A program made the position numbers and the translations under genes. From the NCBI GenBank assembly GCA_029865675.1, contig JARXAU010000205.1, positions 1 through 8,533 on the forward strand: DNA of 8,533 bases, read 5' to 3'. Shown piece after piece: positions 6,612-8,533 of the stretch. The notes below the pieces were generated by a model that was not told where the DNA came from, made no database searches, and was given only the letters and a program-made list of their open reading frames with translations. Source of the DNA: Rhodoferax sp. (GTDB lineage: Bacteria; Pseudomonadota; Gammaproteobacteria; Burkholderiales; Burkholderiaceae_C). How positions within the stretch are numbered: position 1 is the stretch's first letter; every line of letters begins with the position of its first letter.

Positions 6612-6653
6612 GCCCAACGCGGCGTTTAGCGCTCCCTTGTCGCCAAGTTAGGC
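6612..6653. other. attC-like imperfect inverted repeat
   Basis: The outer arms gcccaac (6612-6618) and gttaggc (6647-6653) fit the integron attC R box consensus forms RYYYAAC and GTTRRRY. Two unpaired positions follow, then an inner stem ggcg / cgcc (6621-6624 with 6641-6644). This arm-gap-arm layout resembles the folded attC recombination site. Against it, the element is only 42 bases (attC sites are usually above 55), most of it overlaps the last codons of the GST gene, and no integrase gene is in view. Confidence 0.25.
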
Positions 6654-7303
6654 GCACCACCCGGCCAGACCGGGTGTTTTTCCATCACCTGCGCAAACGC
6701 GGCAGAGGCTTCAAAGTCCGCCAGCCACTGCGCCAAACCAAGCCAAGCCTGGGCTGAAAACCACACTGTGTCGGTGTGCGCAAACTGGCGCACAAAAGGC
6801 GCGATGGCAGCGTCCGCAAGCCCAAAGCGCGTGCCACTCAAAAAGCCGCCCTGCGCAAGCCGCGTTTGAAGTTGCGCCAAAAAACCCCGCGCCAATTCCC
6901 GATGCGCCACACCGTCGGGCAGGCCGTAGCGGTACGGGTATTTGAAGCGGTCCAGATGGAACTTGAATTCGCCATCGTTTTGCGTAATCAAGGTGCTGGT
7001 GTGTTGCTGGCTTGCTTCGTCGGTCGGTAGCCAGTTTTGCGGGTCATTGCGCATCAAAGCCCAGCGCATGATGTCCAGACTTTGGTCCAGCACCATTCCA
7101 TCTGCCAGAACCAGCACAGGCACCGTCCCTTTGGGCGAGGATTTCAGCATGGCGTCGGGTTTGTTTTTGAGCTCAATTTCTCGGTGCTCCACCGCCTGCC
7201 CCGCTGACAGCAAAGCCAGACGCGCGCGCATGGCGTAGGGGCAACGGCGAAAGGAATACAGGACGGGCAGGGGCGAGGGCGAATGCCTCTGGGCGGTCGT
7301 CAC
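6626..7303 (-). CDS. Glutathione S-transferase, Cys-type (omega-like)
   Basis: This is a cytoplasmic glutathione S-transferase-fold protein of 225 residues. The N-terminal thioredoxin-like domain (about 12-90) contains YSFRRCPYAMRARLAL with the likely catalytic Cys21 in a CPY motif, the cis-proline segment GTVPVL, and DQSLDIM, the usual glutathione gamma-glutamyl-binding spot. An all-helical C-terminal domain follows. A Cys-Pro-Tyr site points to thiol-transferase or deglutathionylation chemistry more than to classical conjugation. I prefer the GTG at 7303 because it has an aagg ribosome binding site 8 bases upstream and gives a normal family length. A GTG at 7372 would add 23 Arg/Ala/Lys-rich residues and overlap the upstream gene by 11 bases. 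It lies downstream of the adhesin-E-like gene on the same strand and may be cotranscribed with it. The last codons contain an antisense terminator. Confidence 0.88.
   Translation of the reverse strand: MTTAQRHSPSPLPVLYSFRRCPYAMRARLALLSAGQAVEHREIELKNKPDAMLKSSPKGTVPVLVLADGMVLDQSLDIMRWALMRNDPQNWLPTDEASQQHTSTLITQNDGEFKFHLDRFKYPYRYGLPDGVAHRELARGFLAQLQTRLAQGGFLSGTRFGLADAAIAPFVRQFAHTDTVWFSAQAWLGLAQWLADFEASAAFAQVMEKHPVWPGGAPNLATRER
6658..6682 (+). terminator. Intrinsic terminator for the zinc-ribbon gene, inside the GST coding end
   Basis: The stem cacccgg / ccgggtg with loop ccaga is followed by five T's on the + strand. It lies about 120 bases after the zinc-ribbon stop and runs antisense to the GST codons for EKHPVWPG. 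It is identical over 25 bases to the terminator after the nitronate monooxygenase gene. On the minus strand there is no T-run, so it should not stop GST transcription. Confidence 0.65.
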
Positions 7304-7335
7304 GGCGCAAGCCTTGGCTGCTTCAGCGCGAGCCC

Positions 7336-7359
7336 GGCCTTTGCAAAGCAGGCCTTTGC
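7336..7359. repeat. Short direct and inverted repeat between the adhesin-like and GST genes
   Basis: The 9-mer ggcctttgc occurs at 7336-7344 and again at 7351-7359. The interval also folds as gcaaag / ctttgc (7343-7348 with 7354-7359, loop of 5). No T-run follows on the minus strand, so it is more likely a transcript-stabilising or attenuating hairpin, or chance, than a terminator. Confidence 0.4.
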
Positions 7360-7361
7360 GC

Positions 7362-7733
7362 CTATGGGGCACATACTATTTTGAATGCCTCCGCGTACGC
7401 GGTGTCGGGCGGCACTTCTTTCCAGTGCCCCTTATGGACGACCGAAACCAGTGTTTTGCCAGCAGCCATAGGCTCCCAATGGGTGCTGGTTGACAGCACC
7501 TGGGTCTGGCCCCGTTTGCAGTCATATTGCACCCGGGTACGCCGCGATAACTCGCCGCTTTCATCACGCCGCGTCAAATCGGTCAACTCCCACACCTGGC
7601 GCAAGTGGCCATCCCGCCGTACCGATGCGGGGTCTATGTAGAAGTTGCCCTCATCCGTTTCGCCCACCTTGAGCCAGTCGGCCAACGCGCTGGTGGCAAG
7701 CAAGGTGAGCGCTAAAAGAAATGCATTTTTCAT
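7362..7733 (-). CDS. Secreted surface-adhesin E-like protein
   Basis: This is a small exported protein of 123 residues. It has a clear Sec signal peptide, with Lys2, a hydrophobic core and a probable cleavage after SALA (residue 18), leaving a mature start DWLKVG. The mature part follows the adhesin-E-like pattern common in betaproteobacteria: W-x-x-V-G, then YIDPASVRR, QVWELTDL, YDC, a W-x-x-V-P-P-D-T segment near the end, and a last Cys in IVCAP. The two Cys residues of the mature chain could form a disulfide in the periplasm. The ATG at 7733 is chosen over a TTG two codons upstream because MKNAF gives a normal signal peptide, with a gagaga ribosome binding site about 9 bases away. Despite the family name, an adhesin role is unproven for most members. 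GST follows on the same strand. Confidence 0.8.
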   Translation of the reverse strand: MKNAFLLALTLLATSALADWLKVGETDEGNFYIDPASVRRDGHLRQVWELTDLTRRDESGELSRRTRVQYDCKRGQTQVLSTSTHWEPMAAGKTLVSVVHKGHWKEVPPDTAYAEAFKIVCAP

Positions 7734-7739
7734 TCGCAA

Positions 7740-7949
7740 GGTGTCTCTCGCATTTTGGGAGTTACTGCCCTTGGGAGTCTACTGGCTTGCACTGGATCGG
7801 CTCCTGTTTACTTTTAGTGCTTTTGCCAGGGGTTACGGATGAGCGCTGGCGGGCTTATGGACGCCTATAGATGAGGTTCGCGGCGGCGACTTTTGTGGCT
7901 TGGGCAGCTCTGGCGGACGGCCATAAACTGTCCTTCGACACCCGCCCAG
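7740..7949. other. Intergenic region with no recognisable feature
   Basis: These 210 bases separate the adhesin-E-like gene from the upstream LysR-family gene, both on the minus strand. I see no terminator with a T-run after the LysR stop, no clear promoter for the adhesin-like gene and no defensible small ORF. Confidence 0.5.
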
Positions 7950-8533
7950 TTAGAGTTGCACAAACTCAATAAAAACCTTGTTTCGGTACACCCTCATTCT
8001 GTCCGGAGGTGTTACCGCAGCGATTTGGTTGCCGAATCTTGTTCTGGGTATCCATTCGGGTAAAACTTTCAACAACGTGCCATCAAGAACTGCATCTTTG
8101 CAAAGATACGCAGGCAACAAGCCGACGCCCAAGCCCTGCATGCATGCCTCTAAGACAGCTTCGGGATTATCGACGTGGTAACGACTTTTGACTTTGACAC
8201 GTTTGAGTTCTGGACCAAGCTCTAACACCCACCAATCGTCCGACGTGTTTTTCCAATAAAACAAGCAGGAATGGTTTTCTAAGTCTTCGGGACGCATCGG
8301 CTCACCATGTAGCGCGATGTACTGAGGTGCGCACACTAGCAGCCATTCGATGATGGTTACCGTTTTCGTGTACAGCTCCCTGTTGTCTTGTAAGGTACTC
8401 CATCTAAATGCAACATCGATTCGTTCGTGTGCAAGATCCATCATTCGGTCCGACAAGATGAGCTCAAGCTCTACGCCCGGGTGCATTCTTAGAAATTCAG
8501 GGATTTTTTTACTCAGTATGCGTTGTCCCCAGG
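7950..8533 (-). CDS. LysR-family transcriptional regulator, C-terminal part (runs off the window)
   Basis: The frame is open from the window edge to the TAA at 7950-7952, giving 193 visible residues of what should be a protein of about 300. The visible part is the substrate-binding domain: PEFLRMHPGVELEL and SDRMMDLAHERIDVAFR near its start, then VCAPQYIALHG, EDLENHSCLFY, GLGVGLLPAYL and a final PPDRMRVYRNKVFIEF. These are standard steps of the LysR effector domain as seen in CrgA/DmlR-type members. The DNA-binding N-terminus lies beyond 8533. The Met at 8486 is internal and not the start, because the LysR pattern continues upstream of it (WGQRILSKKI). GC content is about 49% over 7981-8400 by my count, well under its neighbours, which hints at transfer from elsewhere. 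Confidence 0.88.
   Translation of the reverse strand, partial: WGQRILSKKIPEFLRMHPGVELELILSDRMMDLAHERIDVAFRWSTLQDNRELYTKTVTIIEWLLVCAPQYIALHGEPMRPEDLENHSCLFYWKNTSDDWWVLELGPELKRVKVKSRYHVDNPEAVLEACMQGLGVGLLPAYLCKDAVLDGTLLKVLPEWIPRTRFGNQIAAVTPPDRMRVYRNKVFIEFVQL

Noticed and set aside
7304..7372. Extended GST start at the GTG at 7372
   Set aside because: It would add a basic, low-complexity 23-residue leader with no family match and overlap the upstream gene. The GTG at 7303 has a better ribosome binding site and gives a normal length.

Overview
The window looks like chromosomal DNA from a betaproteobacterium, most likely family Comamonadaceae (Rhodoferax, Polaromonas or Acidovorax type). I infer this from the high-GC coding style and the gene families present; no rRNA or other marker settles it. 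There is no phage, IS element, CRISPR array, tRNA or rRNA. The coding sequence is mostly ordinary. The more unusual signals lie in the spaces between genes.

Left third (1-3901, + strand): a fatty-acid/acyl-CoA oxidation block. It contains the electron transfer flavoprotein alpha subunit (etfA; its usual partner etfB would lie just upstream, outside the window), a strong intrinsic terminator, a long 606-residue acyl-CoA dehydrogenase with the extra C-terminal domain, and a nitronate monooxygenase-type FMN oxidoreductase 23 bases further on. The dehydrogenase would pass electrons to ETF. The block ends at a second terminator. That terminator sits inside a decayed, antisense copy of the 3' end of the glutathione S-transferase gene found 2.8 kb away.

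Middle (3902-6016): an AT-rich stretch and a leader with two hairpins precede a TerC-family membrane protein that closely matches Alx. Facing it is a LysR-family regulator of the NhaR type. Alx (manganese/alkaline response) and NhaR (sodium/alkaline response) suggest a cation or pH stress theme. The nhaR stop codon lies in a perfectly phased 15-base tandem repeat, so its last codons plus stop occur three times in a row.

Right third (6017-8533): a small zinc-ribbon protein (+) converges on a two-gene minus-strand unit, made of a secreted adhesin-E-like protein followed by a Cys-type glutathione S-transferase. The likely + strand terminator of the zinc-ribbon gene is embedded in the last codons of the GST gene, next to an attC-like inverted repeat. 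The window ends inside a second LysR-family regulator (minus strand, N-terminus missing). Its GC content, about 49%, is clearly lower than that of the rest and suggests a different origin.
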